Shown here: positions 16,122-25,846 of the stretch, one piece after another
How the letters are laid out: the number at the start of each line of letters is the position of its first letter
Position numbering within the stretch: position 1 is the first letter of the stretch
Source of the DNA: WJJR01 sp964440935
Lineage (GTDB): Bacteria > Zixibacteria > MSB-5A5 > WJJR01
Direction of reading: 5' to 3'
DNA: 49,562 nucleotides
Assembly (NCBI GenBank): GCA_964440935.1
Contig: CAYTTY010000030.1
Location: 1 to 49,562 of the forward strand
Made by a program: the position numbers and the translations under genes
The notes under the pieces: model-generated
Told to the model about the DNA's origin: nothing
The model's input: the letters and a program-made list of their open reading frames with translations, nothing else
Databases searched by the model: none

Positions 16122-17552
16122 ATGGCCGACCACCCCACAAGATGGGACATCCCGACACTGCGTTTGCAGCTCGAATCAGGTGCTCAGACGGCGCGGGCGG
16201 TTGTGGATCGGCATCTGGAACGAATTCGGGCGCGTCGCGAGTTGAATTCGTATCTTCTTGTTACAGAAGAAGATGCTCGGGCTGCTGCCGGGGCGGTTGA
16301 TACCGGGGATTGTCTTGGGCCGTTGGCCGGAGTGCCGGTGGCGATCAAGGATAACATCCTTGTTGCGGGGCAGCCGTGCACCTGTGGCTCCCACATGCTC
16401 GAAGACTGGGTTGCCCCGTACGATGCGACGGCGGTCGCGCGGTTGCGTGCGGCCGGTGTGGTGTTCCTGGGGAAGACCAACTGCGACGAGTTCGGCATGG
16501 GTTCCTCGAATGAGAACTCGCATTTCGGTCCGGTGAAGAACCCGATCGATCTCTCGCGTGTCGCGGGTGGGTCCTCCGGCGGATCGGCGGCAGCGGTGGC
16601 CGATGGGCAGGCGATGGCAGCGATTGGATCGGACACCGGTGGGTCAATACGCCTGCCGGCGTCGTACTGCGGCGTGATTGGTCTGAAACCGACCTACGGT
16701 GCCGTATCGCGCTGGGGGCTGGTGGCATTTGCCTCGTCGCTCGATCAGATTGGTGTGCTGGCGCGTACGGTCGAAGATACGCGCAGCGTGTTTCACGTTA
16801 TCCGTGGCCTTGATCCGCGTGATGCCACATCGCGGACCGATCCCCCGATTCACGAAGAAACGCGTCCACGACGGATCGGCTTGCTGCGCGAGTATCTGGA
16901 AGAGGGGCTCGATCCGGATATCCGAGCCGCGGTATTGAATGTTGCGGATGCACTGAAAGAGCAGGGACACGAAATCGTCGACACGTCGTTGCCGAGCGCA
17001 CGTTTCGCATTGCAAACCTATTACATTATCTGCTGCGCGGAAGCATCGTCGAATCTCGCGCGCTATGACGGTGTCAAATACGGTTACCGTACGGAGAACG
17101 CATCTGAGTTGGATGAAATGTTCGAGCGGACGCGTGACGAGGGATTTGGCGATGAAGTGAAGCGGCGCGTTTTGCTGGGCAGCTACGTGCTTTCCGCCGG
17201 GTACTTCGAGCAGTATTACGGCACTGCACAGCGTATGCGTCAGGCGATCATCAGTGATTTCACCCGAGCTTTCGCCGATGTCGATTGTCTGTTGACTCCG
17301 ACAGCGCCGAACTGTGCATTTCCCATCGGGGAGAAACTCGATGACCCGTTGACGATGTATCTCGTCGATGTGTATACGACATCGGTAAATCTGGCCGGTC
17401 TGCCAGCACTGTCGTTTCCGTGCGGAGCGATTGGCGGTCTTCCGATTGGTGCACAACTGATCGGTCGGCCGATGGAAGAGGACTTGTTGCTCGATGTGGC
17501 CGGGCAGGTATATGAGTCCGTCCACCCGACCATCACAATGGCAAACGAATAA
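16122..17552 (+). CDS. gatA: Asp/Glu-tRNA amidotransferase subunit A
   Basis: GatA is the amidase subunit of GatCAB, which turns Glu-tRNA(Gln) and/or Asp-tRNA(Asn) into the amidated forms. Starting at ATG 16122 it has 476 residues. The Ser-cisSer-Lys triad of the amidase signature family is visible: Lys76 in VAIKDN, Ser151 in GGSSGGSA, and nucleophile Ser175 in DTGGSIRLPA. An upstream GTG (16095) would add nine residues with no better ribosome site. gatB starts four bases after the stop. gatC, often the first gene of the set, is not upstream here, where repeats are found instead, so it must lie elsewhere. Confidence 0.96.
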   Translation: MADHPTRWDIPTLRLQLESGAQTARAVVDRHLERIRARRELNSYLLVTEEDARAAAGAVDTGDCLGPLAGVPVAIKDNILVAGQPCTCGSHMLEDWVAPYDATAVARLRAAGVVFLGKTNCDEFGMGSSNENSHFGPVKNPIDLSRVAGGSSGGSAAAVADGQAMAAIGSDTGGSIRLPASYCGVIGLKPTYGAVSRWGLVAFASSLDQIGVLARTVEDTRSVFHVIRGLDPRDATSRTDPPIHEETRPRRIGLLREYLEEGLDPDIRAAVLNVADALKEQGHEIVDTSLPSARFALQTYYIICCAEASSNLARYDGVKYGYRTENASELDEMFERTRDEGFGDEVKRRVLLGSYVLSAGYFEQYYGTAQRMRQAIISDFTRAFADVDCLLTPTAPNCAFPIGEKLDDPLTMYLVDVYTTSVNLAGLPALSFPCGAIGGLPIGAQLIGRPMEEDLLLDVAGQVYESVHPTITMANE

Positions 17553-17556
17553 CGAT

Positions 17557-19029
17557 ATGATGTCTGCGATCGCGACCGATTTCGAACCCGTCATTGGCTT
17601 GGAAGTGCATGCACAACTTCTAAGCCAATCGAAGATCTTTTGTGGCTGCCCGACGACGTTTGGGGCCGTACCCAATGATCAGACCTGCCCGGTGTGTCTG
17701 GGACTGCCGGGGGCGCTGCCGGTGCTGAATCGGGAAGCGATCGAATTCGGTATTCGTTTGATCCTGGCGTTGGGTGGACGCGTCAATTCGCCGAACGTCT
17801 TTGCCCGGAAAAACTACTTCTATCCCGACCTGCCGAAAGGATATCAGATTTCACAGTATGATCGGCCACTCGGGGAAGACGGCGCTGTTGAATTCGAACT
17901 CGACGGTGAGCGTCGTCGCGTGCGCCTGATCCGCATCCACCTCGAAGAGGATGCAGGGAAGTCGTTTCATCCGGAGACCGCCGAACAGGACCCGGATACG
18001 CTGGTCGATTTAAACCGCTGCGGTGTGCCGCTGTTGGAAATTGTCAGCGAGCCCGACATCCGTGATCCGCGTGAAGCGGCGGCGTATATGCAGCAGCTGC
18101 GCCGTAACGTCGAGTACCTCGGTATCTGCACCGGGAACATGGAAGAGGGCGCGTTGCGGTGTGATGCCAATGTGTCGGTGCGGTCGAAAGGCTCCGCTGA
18201 ATTCGGCACCCGCACGGAAGTGAAGAATATGAATTCATTCCGTTCGGTGGAACGGGCCATTGTCTGCGAAATCGAACGGCAGATTGGATTAATCCGGTCG
18301 GGACAACGGGTCGTCCAACAAACGTTGTTATGGAACGAATCGCGGCAGACAGTCGAACCGATGCGATCGAAAGAGGAATCGTCGGATTACCGCTATTTCC
18401 CGGACCCTGATCTGTTGCCGATTGATGTGACACCGGATTGGTCGAGGGAAATCAGTGAGCAGATGCCGGAACTTCCGCTGCAACGGGCGGCACGATTTGT
18501 CCGCACGTTCGGTATTCCCGAGTACGATGCCAATGTACTGACCGATCAAAAGGGGATTGCCGACCTGTTTGAGGACGTGGCGCACGAGGTCGGCGACGCG
18601 AAGCTGGTCTCGAACTGGATCATGACAGAGGTGCTGCGGGTGGTGACCGACCGGCACATGTCGGTGGAGACCCTTCCGGTCCGGCCGCCTGCCCTGATGC
18701 AATTGCTGGGGATGGTCCACTCCGAGCGCATCTCGGGGAAGATTGCCAAGGATGTCTTTGAGATTATGCTCCGGTCGGGCGAGGCGCCGGAGGATATCGT
18801 CGCCGAGAAGGGGCTGGAACAGATTTCCGACGAGAACAAGTTGACCGAATTGGTCGATGACGTCTTGAATGCGAACCCAAAAGAGGTTACTGATTACCGG
18901 GGGGGTAACACGAAAGTGTTGGGGTTCTTCATGGGGACGCTGATGAAGGCTTCACAGGGGCGTGGTAACCCGAAGCGGCTCAATGAGATATTGCGTGAGC
19001 GGCTGGGGCCGCCCGGAGGAGAGCGGTAG
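17557..19029 (+). CDS. gatB: Asp/Glu-tRNA amidotransferase subunit B
   Basis: GatB carries the kinase site that activates the misacylated tRNA and the tRNA-binding tail. From ATG 17557 it has 490 residues. The N-terminal catalytic domain opens with VIGLEVHAQL, has the zinc-type Cys pattern FCGCPTTFG and CPVCLGLPGALP, and contains RKNYFYPDLPKGYQISQ. The C-terminal YqeY-like tail (about 345-490) ends with the typical GNPKRLNEILRERL. It follows gatA after four bases, so the two should be co-translated. An alternative MM start at 17560 is possible. Confidence 0.97.
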   Translation: MMSAIATDFEPVIGLEVHAQLLSQSKIFCGCPTTFGAVPNDQTCPVCLGLPGALPVLNREAIEFGIRLILALGGRVNSPNVFARKNYFYPDLPKGYQISQYDRPLGEDGAVEFELDGERRRVRLIRIHLEEDAGKSFHPETAEQDPDTLVDLNRCGVPLLEIVSEPDIRDPREAAAYMQQLRRNVEYLGICTGNMEEGALRCDANVSVRSKGSAEFGTRTEVKNMNSFRSVERAIVCEIERQIGLIRSGQRVVQQTLLWNESRQTVEPMRSKEESSDYRYFPDPDLLPIDVTPDWSREISEQMPELPLQRAARFVRTFGIPEYDANVLTDQKGIADLFEDVAHEVGDAKLVSNWIMTEVLRVVTDRHMSVETLPVRPPALMQLLGMVHSERISGKIAKDVFEIMLRSGEAPEDIVAEKGLEQISDENKLTELVDDVLNANPKEVTDYRGGNTKVLGFFMGTLMKASQGRGNPKRLNEILRERLGPPGGER

Positions 19030-19034
19030 CAGGA

Positions 19035-19700
19035 ATGGCCGACGAAAAACACCAGCCGCTGCGGATCGCCGTATTTGCGTCCGGAGAGGGGACCGATTTG
19101 CAGTCGATCATTGATGCGTGCAAAGATGGCCGGATCGATGGACGTGTGGTGTTGGTGATCTCCAATAACCGCCATGCCGGAGCACTCGAACGAGGACGGA
19201 CGGTGGGAGCCAAGGCGGTCCATTGGTCGGAGAAGAGAGCCGGATCGCCCGAGCGATTTGAAACCGAATTGAAGTACATTCTTCGCGACGCACAAACTGA
19301 CCTGATCGTACTGGCGGGATACATGAAATTGATGCCTCAGGGCATCGTGAAGGAATATGAAGGACGCATGCTGAACGTTCATCCGGCACTGCTGCCCAAG
19401 TTTGGCGGTAAAGGATACTACGGCATGCGGGTGCATGAAGCGGTGCTCGCAGCAGGTGAGACGGAGTCGGGCGCGACGGTGCACTTTGTCGACGCCGAGT
19501 ACGATCATGGCGTGGCATTCATGCAGGAATCGGTGCCGGTCCATCGTGATGACACACCCGAGTCACTGCGTGCGCGAGTGCTCGAATTGGAGCATCGACT
19601 CCTGCCGGCGGCAATTGCCCGATTTATCGAGTTGCGCCGCGCGGGCAAAAATCCGTATCAGGAAGCGATGAACGCTACACCGACCATAGAAAGGAATTAG
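19035..19700 (+). CDS. purN: Phosphoribosylglycinamide formyltransferase PurN
   Basis: PurN transfers a formyl group from 10-formyl-tetrahydrofolate to GAR in purine synthesis. The 221-residue protein keeps the family architecture: an N-terminal nucleotide-binding half (FASGEGTDLQSIID) and the catalytic segment NVHPALLPKFGGKG, with Asn114 and His116, and Asp157 in DAEYDHG. The usual GSGSN opening loop is GEGTD here, a modest departure. The C-terminus is a little longer than in the E. coli enzyme. It begins five bases after gatB and leads a purN-purC-purH series. Confidence 0.93.
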   Translation: MADEKHQPLRIAVFASGEGTDLQSIIDACKDGRIDGRVVLVISNNRHAGALERGRTVGAKAVHWSEKRAGSPERFETELKYILRDAQTDLIVLAGYMKLMPQGIVKEYEGRMLNVHPALLPKFGGKGYYGMRVHEAVLAAGETESGATVHFVDAEYDHGVAFMQESVPVHRDDTPESLRARVLELEHRLLPAAIARFIELRRAGKNPYQEAMNATPTIERN

Positions 19701-19703
19701 TCT

Positions 19704-20627
19704 ATGACACCAGATGCTGTAACACTGCCGGGCGCACTACTGGAGAGCGATCTTGGCGATATCAAACCGGTCAATCGCGGCAAAGTGCGTGACCTTTATG
19801 ACTTGGGTGAGCTGTTGCTGATTGTCGCCACCGACCGCGTGTCGGCCTTCGACGTTGTTCTGCCCACCGGTATTCCGGGCAAAGGACGAGTGCTCAATCA
19901 GATGTCGCAATTCTGGTTTGAGAAGACCAGGCACATCGTGCCCAATCACATGATCACCTGCGATGTGTCCGAGTATCCGCAGCCGTTGCCGCAGTTCCGC
20001 GATCAGTTGGCGGACCGTTCGATGCTGGTGCGCAAATGCAAACGGATCGACTACGAGTGCGTGGCACGCGGCTACATCACCGGTTCGTTATTCAAGGAAT
20101 ATCGTGAGGTGCTGCAGACCGATGATCGCGATCCGGTGGAACTGCACGGGTTCACCTTCCCGCGCGATTTGGTCGATTCGCAGAAGCTGCCCGAGACGAT
20201 CTTCACACCAGCGACCAAGAGCGAAAACGGCCACGATGAGAACATATCGTTTGAGCAACTGGCCGCTGCACTGGGTGCAGATCTGGCTGCGACACTGCGT
20301 GACGTGACCATTGAGTTGTATGAGTGGTGTGCCAACTACGCGGCCGAGCGCGGGATCATCATTGCCGACACGAAATTCGAATTCGGATTCAACGGCGACG
20401 AATTGACGCTGATCGATGAAATCTGTTCACCGGATTCATCGCGGTTCTGGCCCGCCGATCAGTATCAGCCGGGCCAATCGCAGCCGAGTTTCGACAAGCA
20501 GTATGTGCGCGATCACCTGCTGAGCGTGAAGTGGGACAAAACACCGCCCGCGCCCGAATTGCCGCTCGACGTCGTGCGCAACACGGTAAACAAGTACGAA
20601 GAAGCCCAACGCCGCTTGATGGCGTAG
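19704..20627 (+). CDS. purC: SAICAR synthetase PurC
   Basis: PurC joins aspartate to CAIR with ATP in purine synthesis. At 307 residues it is of the longer type found in many bacteria and yeast. Motifs include RGKVRDLYDLG near the N-terminus (ATP site), ATDRVSAFDVVLPTGIPGKG, CVARGYITGSLFKEY, and the C-terminal LIDEICSPDSSRFWP and SFDKQYVRDHL. It starts three bases after purN ends, implying co-transcription. Confidence 0.97.
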   Translation: MTPDAVTLPGALLESDLGDIKPVNRGKVRDLYDLGELLLIVATDRVSAFDVVLPTGIPGKGRVLNQMSQFWFEKTRHIVPNHMITCDVSEYPQPLPQFRDQLADRSMLVRKCKRIDYECVARGYITGSLFKEYREVLQTDDRDPVELHGFTFPRDLVDSQKLPETIFTPATKSENGHDENISFEQLAAALGADLAATLRDVTIELYEWCANYAAERGIIIADTKFEFGFNGDELTLIDEICSPDSSRFWPADQYQPGQSQPSFDKQYVRDHLLSVKWDKTPPAPELPLDVVRNTVNKYEEAQRRLMA

Positions 20628-20657
20628 AACCAGTAGTTGTGAAAGGAGTGTCTGACC

Positions 20658-22280
20658 GTGTCCGACACACAGAACGCGGTATTGGATAATCCAACAATGA
20701 ACGACACAGTTCACAATCAGCCGGTGACGATTCGTCGGGCCATCCTGAGTGTGTACGACAAGACCGGTGTGGTGGAACTGGCGCAGTCGCTGAAACGCCA
20801 GGGTGTCGAAATCATCTCGACCGGCGGTACGATGTCGACGTTAACCGAGGCAGGAATTGATGTCACGTCGGTGGAATCGATTACCGGCTTCGGTTCAATG
20901 CTGGGCGGCCGTTTGAAAACACTTCACCCGAATCTGCTGGGTGGTATCCTGGCGCGCCGCGATGTCGCCGAAGATGAGTCACAGCTCAAAGATGCCGGGA
21001 TCGGTGTGTGTGATCTGGTTGTGATCAATCTGTATCCGTTTTCGAAAGCCGCCGATGACCCGAATGCATCACTGGCCGATGCCATCGAATTGATCGACGT
21101 GGGCGGTCCGACGATGATTCGCGCAGCCGCGAAGAATCACGCCTGGGTCACGGTGGTCTGTGATCCGTCCGACTACACCGTGTTGGCCAAGGAAATCGCA
21201 GACAACAGCGGCGCGGTGTCAGCGGAAACGCGTCGTCGGTTGGCGGTCAAGGCATTCGCCACGACCGCTGAGTATGATGCCAAGATTGCCTCACATCTCG
21301 GTACGGTGTCGCAGGACGATACCGCCGAATTCCCCAATATCTGGATTCAGTCGTACAGCAAAGTGGGGACGTTGCGCTACGGCGAAAACCCGCATCAGTC
21401 GGCGGCGGTCTATTCCAAGGCCGGTACAACCGGGCCATCATTGGCGACGGCTGAGGTCACCGGCGGGAAACTGCTCTCGTATAACAACTATGGTGATCTG
21501 GATGCGGCCTGGCGAATGGCGGCCGATTTCGATGAGCCGTTCGCTGCTGTCTTCAAGCACGCGAATCCGTGCGGGGCGGCCATTGGCAAGGACATCCGCG
21601 AAGCGTATGAACTGGCGCATGCGACCGATCCGTTGTCGGCTTATGGCTCGGTCGTAGCACTCAATCGGACAGTCGACCTGGCGTGTGCTCAAACATTGAA
21701 CGAAACGACCTTTGTCGAATGTGTGCTGGCGCCGGGGTATGATCCCGAGGCGATGGAGTTGATGCTGAAAAAGAAGGCACGGCGCTATATCACCGTCCCG
21801 ACAATGGACATCACGTCGTCCAAATTGCGACGGTTCCGTGACATTGTCGGTGGTTTGCTGGTGCAGGATGATGATCTCAGAATACTGTCCGAGTCCGATC
21901 TGCGCGTAGTGACTGAGACCCAGCCGACACCCGAGCAAATCCGTTCACTGCTGTTCGCACGCAAGGTCGTCAAACATTCCAAGTCAAATGCCATTGTATT
22001 GGCCAGGGAGACTGCCGCTGTTGGTATCGGATCGGGGCAAACATCGCGTGTTGATGCGGTCGTGTCTGCGGTACAACGTGCGGGAGAACGGTCACAGGGC
22101 GCGGTTCTGGCATCGGATGCGTTCTTCCCCATGAAGGACGGTCCCGAGGAAGCGGCCAAAGCGGGCGTGGCCGCGATCATTCAACCGGGCGGTTCGAAAC
22201 GTGATGACGACGTGATTGAGGCATGCAATCTGCATTGCATCGCGATGGTTTTTACGGGAATGAGAAATTTCCGTCACTAA
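20658..22280 (+). CDS. purH: AICAR formyltransferase / IMP cyclohydrolase PurH
   Basis: This bifunctional enzyme makes the last two steps to IMP. The 540-residue protein starts with a GTG (20658) preceded by AAAGGAG; an in-frame ATG at 20697 (residue 14) is an alternative. The N-terminal IMP cyclohydrolase (MGS-like) domain has LSVYDKTGVVELA, ISTGGT and GRLKTLHPNLLGGIL. The C-terminal transformylase has RYGENPHQSAA, KHANPCGAA and the closing DAFFPMKDGPEEAAKAGV. Order purN-purC-purH suggests one operon; purF lies apart at 43448-44947 on the other strand. Confidence 0.97.
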   Translation: MSDTQNAVLDNPTMNDTVHNQPVTIRRAILSVYDKTGVVELAQSLKRQGVEIISTGGTMSTLTEAGIDVTSVESITGFGSMLGGRLKTLHPNLLGGILARRDVAEDESQLKDAGIGVCDLVVINLYPFSKAADDPNASLADAIELIDVGGPTMIRAAAKNHAWVTVVCDPSDYTVLAKEIADNSGAVSAETRRRLAVKAFATTAEYDAKIASHLGTVSQDDTAEFPNIWIQSYSKVGTLRYGENPHQSAAVYSKAGTTGPSLATAEVTGGKLLSYNNYGDLDAAWRMAADFDEPFAAVFKHANPCGAAIGKDIREAYELAHATDPLSAYGSVVALNRTVDLACAQTLNETTFVECVLAPGYDPEAMELMLKKKARRYITVPTMDITSSKLRRFRDIVGGLLVQDDDLRILSESDLRVVTETQPTPEQIRSLLFARKVVKHSKSNAIVLARETAAVGIGSGQTSRVDAVVSAVQRAGERSQGAVLASDAFFPMKDGPEEAAKAGVAAIIQPGGSKRDDDVIEACNLHCIAMVFTGMRNFRH

Positions 22281-22307
22281 ACGAGGGTCGGAAATGCAGG
22301 TGAAGCA

Positions 22308-23540
22308 ATGAGCGCACTTGAAGGCCGGCGGATTCTACTGGGAATTTCCGGAGGAATCGCCGCGTACAAGTCGGCATACCTGTGCCGTCGGCTCAAAGAT
22401 CATGGCGCCGATGTCTGGGTGAGCATGACGAAGCATGCCACGCATTTCATCACGACGCTGACGATGGAGACGGTGTCCGAACGCGACGTCATGGTGGAGA
22501 TGTTTCCCAAAAACAAGTTCGTCGGCACCCGTCATATCGACATCTCCGACTGGACCGAGTTGGCGATCATAGCGCCGGCCACGGCCAATCTGATTGGGCG
22601 ATATGCGAACGGTTTGGCTGATGATCTGCTCACCACGCTGTTGATTTCAATGACCTGCCCGGTGCTGATCTGTCCGGCGATGAACACCGATATGTGGAAT
22701 CATCCGGCGGTGCAGCAAAATATGAAGACGCTGCGTGACCGGGGCGTGCATTTCGCCGATCCGGGGTCCGGGATTCTTGCATGCAAAACGGTCGGGATCG
22801 GCCGCATGGCCGAGCCGGAAGATATTGTGACAGTTGCGGAGACGTTGTTCCAGACAGCACACGTTAACGATTTGGACGGACAGCACATTCTCGTGACCGC
22901 CGGACCGACGCGTGAACGGATCGATCCGGTGCGCTATCTGTCGAACTATTCCTCCGGGAAGATGGGGTACGCGATTGCCGACGCGGCGTTGAAACGTGGT
23001 GCGAAAGTGACCTTAGTGTCGGGTCCGACCGCACTGATACCTCCGACCGGTGTCGATTTCATTCCAGTGGAAACGGCCGAAGAAATGCATGCTGCGGCGG
23101 TGACCCGATTCACATCCTGCCAGGCGGCGATTGCAACGGCCGCGGTCAGTGACTGGCGGGTTGCGTCACCATCGACGAACAAATTACCGAAGGCTGACGG
23201 TCCGCCGACAATCGAGCTGACCGCCAATCCGGATATCCTGGCAGTTCTGGGTGAGCGCAAGTCGCCGCACCAGTACCTGGTCGGTTTCTCGTTGGAGACA
23301 GATCCCAAACGACTGGGCTCGACTGACAAACTCACGTCAAAGAACCTCGATCTCCTGGTGGCGAACAATCCCATGACGGCCGGTTCGGAATTCGGTGGTG
23401 ACACGAATGAAGCGATTGTGATTGACCGCAGCGGTGAGAGAGACCAGTTGGGTCTACTGTCCAAACGTGACTTGGCGCACCGTATTCTGGATCGCGTTGC
23501 GGCGCATGTGGCCACGGCTGTACAGACGCAAACCGGCTGA
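22308..23540 (+). CDS. coaBC: Bifunctional phosphopantothenoylcysteine decarboxylase/synthase CoaBC
   Basis: CoaBC couples 4'-phosphopantothenate to cysteine and decarboxylates the product in CoA synthesis. The 410-residue protein has a CoaC flavoprotein half (GISGGIAAYKSAYLCRRL, HIDISDW with the catalytic His, PAMNTDMW with the conserved Asn, ILACKTVGIGRM with the catalytic Cys), then a CoaB half from about residue 190 (VTAGPTRERIDPVRYLSN, SSGKMG). The usual ACG of the CoaC lid is ACK, a minor departure. It begins 27 bases after purH. Confidence 0.96.
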   Translation: MSALEGRRILLGISGGIAAYKSAYLCRRLKDHGADVWVSMTKHATHFITTLTMETVSERDVMVEMFPKNKFVGTRHIDISDWTELAIIAPATANLIGRYANGLADDLLTTLLISMTCPVLICPAMNTDMWNHPAVQQNMKTLRDRGVHFADPGSGILACKTVGIGRMAEPEDIVTVAETLFQTAHVNDLDGQHILVTAGPTRERIDPVRYLSNYSSGKMGYAIADAALKRGAKVTLVSGPTALIPPTGVDFIPVETAEEMHAAAVTRFTSCQAAIATAAVSDWRVASPSTNKLPKADGPPTIELTANPDILAVLGERKSPHQYLVGFSLETDPKRLGSTDKLTSKNLDLLVANNPMTAGSEFGGDTNEAIVIDRSGERDQLGLLSKRDLAHRILDRVAAHVATAVQTQTG

Positions 23541-23572
23541 TATCGCTCACCCCACTGTCAGGAGGGTTGCTC

Positions 23573-24253
23573 ATGGCAACATACGACGATACGAATCTGA
23601 TCGCCACACGGGCCTTGAGACAACTCCTTGAACGGGAGCCTGATTTGGAATTGTTCGCTGAACGGCCGGAGAAAAAGCGCGCACAATCGCTCGATGAATT
23701 GTATGATATAATTCATGAATGCACAAAGTGCTCGCTGTGTCACTCGCGTAACAAGTTCGTCTTCGGCGTGGGACATCCGAAAGCGGATATCCTGTTTGTA
23801 GGCGAGGCGCCGGGGCGGGATGAAGACCTGCAAGGTGAGCCGTTTGTCGGACGGGCGGGACAACTGCTCGACAAAATGCTGGCGGCCATCGAGCTGTCGC
23901 GCGATCAGATCTACATCGCCAATATTCTGAAGTGTCGTCCGCCGGACAATCGCGATCCGCTCCCAGAAGAATCGGAGCAGTGTCTGCCTCACCTGGCGGC
24001 GCAAATTCGCCTGATTCGTCCCAAATTCATCTGTGCCTTGGGGCGAGTGGCCGCGCAGATTCTACTGGATACGAAGAGTCCGTTGTCGAAATTGCGCGGG
24101 AAATTCTATGATTTGGCGGGGGCGCGCATGCTCGCGACGTTCCATCCCGCCGCGCTCCTGCGCAATCCGAATTTCAAGCGCGAGGCGTGGGAAGATCTGA
24201 AACTCTTGCGACGCACCTATGACGAGTCGATGGGACGCTCATCCAAGTTCTAA
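23573..24253 (+). CDS. Uracil-DNA glycosylase, family 4 (Fe-S)
   Basis: This enzyme removes uracil from DNA. From ATG 23573 (GGAGG at 23561-23565) it has 226 residues. Family-4 features are the N-terminal Cys cluster (CTKCSLC) and later NILKCRPP and QCLPHL Cys residues that together can bind a 4Fe-4S cluster, the active-site motif GEAPGRDEDLQGEPFVGRAG, and the C-terminal TFHPAALLRNP. The spacing fits the thermophile-type UDGa group. The N-terminus carries about 45 extra residues, as in relatives once annotated as phage SPO1 DNA-polymerase-related proteins. Confidence 0.92.
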   Translation: MATYDDTNLIATRALRQLLEREPDLELFAERPEKKRAQSLDELYDIIHECTKCSLCHSRNKFVFGVGHPKADILFVGEAPGRDEDLQGEPFVGRAGQLLDKMLAAIELSRDQIYIANILKCRPPDNRDPLPEESEQCLPHLAAQIRLIRPKFICALGRVAAQILLDTKSPLSKLRGKFYDLAGARMLATFHPAALLRNPNFKREAWEDLKLLRRTYDESMGRSSKF

Positions 24254-24273
24254 TCACGGAAAGGTCATCGTCC

Positions 24274-25359
24274 ATGGAACATGCAGTGATATTAGCCGGT
24301 GGTCGAGGCGAACGGTTTTGGCCGCTCTCGCGTCGCAATCGTCCCAAGCAATTGCTGCCGATCATCTCAGACAAAACGATGCTGGAAGAGACCATCCAAC
24401 GCGTGGCGCCACTGTTTCCCCCTGAGCGAACCTGGATCGTTACCGGTGAGGAAATTTCGGAACCGGTGCGCGAACGCTGCCAGAAACAGATGCCCGAAGT
24501 GCAAATTCTCACCGAGCCGAGCAGTAACAACACCTGCCTGGCGATTGGTTGGGCGGCGGTGGAATTATTGGCCATAGATCCGGAGGCGACCATGGTGGTG
24601 CTGTCGGCCGATCATGCGATTGAGCCGCAGTCCACGTTTCTGAAAGTGCTGAACGAGGCCATTCGATTGGCCCACAGTGAGCCGTCGCTGGTGACGATTG
24701 GCATTAGTCCGACCCGTCCGGAAACCGGCTACGGATACATCGAAATCGGTAATCCGTATGCGAGTTCGAAGGAGGGCCTCGCGTCGTATCAAGTCGAAGC
24801 GTTTCGCGAGAAACCCGATAGCGAAACGGCACAAGAGTATTACTTTGACCGGCGTCATCTGTGGAATGCCGGAATCTTCGTTTGGACGGCGACGACACTG
24901 CTCGACGCGTTGAAAGCGCACCGGCCCGAGATTCATCGGCTCCTCATGGAATACACCGAGGCGATTGGAAGTCCAAAGCAGGAAGAGGCGTTGAAGAACC
25001 TCTACCAAACGTCGGAGTGTATTTCAATCGACAATGCGATATTGGAGGTGGCCGACAACGTGCTCGTGATCCGTGCCGATATGTCGTGGGACGACGTGGG
25101 CAGTTGGCTGGCACTCGACCGTCTGCGCCAATCGTCGATGGAAAACAACATTACAATTGGAAACTCCATTGAACTCGACTCATTCGACATGACGGTGTAT
25201 AACGAAACGGACGATCTGGTTTGCACGTACGGTGTGTCTGACCTGGTGGTCGTCCGAACGGACAAGGTGACTCTGGTCGCGCACAAGTCGCGCATTCCAG
25301 AGATTAAGAACCTGATCGACCATCTGAAATCCGATGAACGCCTCGCCGATTACCTGTAA
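24274..25359 (+). CDS. manC: Mannose-1-phosphate guanylyltransferase
   Basis: The enzyme makes GDP-mannose from mannose-1-phosphate and GTP for glycan synthesis. The 361-residue protein starts with VILAGGRGERFWPLSR, the nucleotidyltransferase signature, followed by RPKQLLPI. It also has ADHAI, GYGYIEIG, FREKPDSETA, WNAGIFVW and the closing ADMSWDDVGSW. It ends without the phosphomannose isomerase cupin found in bifunctional enzymes, so it is the short monofunctional type. The downstream lipoprotein starts ten bases after the stop. Confidence 0.93.
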   Translation: MEHAVILAGGRGERFWPLSRRNRPKQLLPIISDKTMLEETIQRVAPLFPPERTWIVTGEEISEPVRERCQKQMPEVQILTEPSSNNTCLAIGWAAVELLAIDPEATMVVLSADHAIEPQSTFLKVLNEAIRLAHSEPSLVTIGISPTRPETGYGYIEIGNPYASSKEGLASYQVEAFREKPDSETAQEYYFDRRHLWNAGIFVWTATTLLDALKAHRPEIHRLLMEYTEAIGSPKQEEALKNLYQTSECISIDNAILEVADNVLVIRADMSWDDVGSWLALDRLRQSSMENNITIGNSIELDSFDMTVYNETDDLVCTYGVSDLVVVRTDKVTLVAHKSRIPEIKNLIDHLKSDERLADYL

Positions 25360-25369
25360 CCTGAGCCCG

Positions 25370-25846
25370 ATGCGCTTCTCGCTCCACCGTGGAGGCGTCA
25401 GTGTCGTGCTGGCGTTGTTGGTGATGCTTGCCGGTTGTGCCGGGAATGGATCGTCGGGACGGAGCAGCGAATTCGATCCGTTTGGGTTCCCGCGTGAGGA
25501 TACCGTGGTGACGGCCGGTGTTGTGGGTGAGCGACCGGTGCCGCGTCGCACGCCGACCGAACAGGCGTCACGCGTGATTCCGCAGATGGAGACCGAGACG
25601 GAAACCATCATTCGCGTTCAGTTCTACACCACGACTAATCACCGGGAAGCGGAAGATGTTCTGGGCCGGGCCAGCGGGGTACTGAACGTGCCCGTGGCGA
25701 TGGAGTTTGACACACCGTATTACAAGTTAATGGCCGGACCACTCCCCACCCGAGAGGCGGCCGACAAATTGGCTCTGCGTCTACGGGCGATGGGGTATGA
25801 GGCGGCCTGGGTTGTGCGAGAGCACGTATCGGCACCCCCGAAATAG
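25370..25846 (+). CDS. SPOR-domain lipoprotein
   Basis: From ATG 25370 this is a 158-residue lipoprotein: a signal peptide ending in the lipobox LAGC (lipidated Cys near residue 23), a low-complexity linker, and a C-terminal SPOR-like domain (from IIRVQFYTTTNHREAEDVL to GYEAAWVV). SPOR domains bind denuded septal peptidoglycan, so a cell-division or envelope role is possible. An ATG at 25334 would overlap the upstream gene and spoil the signal peptide. It overlaps the next gene by one base (TAGTG). Confidence 0.8.
   Translation: MRFSLHRGGVSVVLALLVMLAGCAGNGSSGRSSEFDPFGFPREDTVVTAGVVGERPVPRRTPTEQASRVIPQMETETETIIRVQFYTTTNHREAEDVLGRASGVLNVPVAMEFDTPYYKLMAGPLPTREAADKLALRLRAMGYEAAWVVREHVSAPPK

Noticed and set aside
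16095..17552. gatC missing as evidence of a defective amidotransferase
   Set aside because: gatC is small and often unlinked; absence from this window says nothing about the genome.
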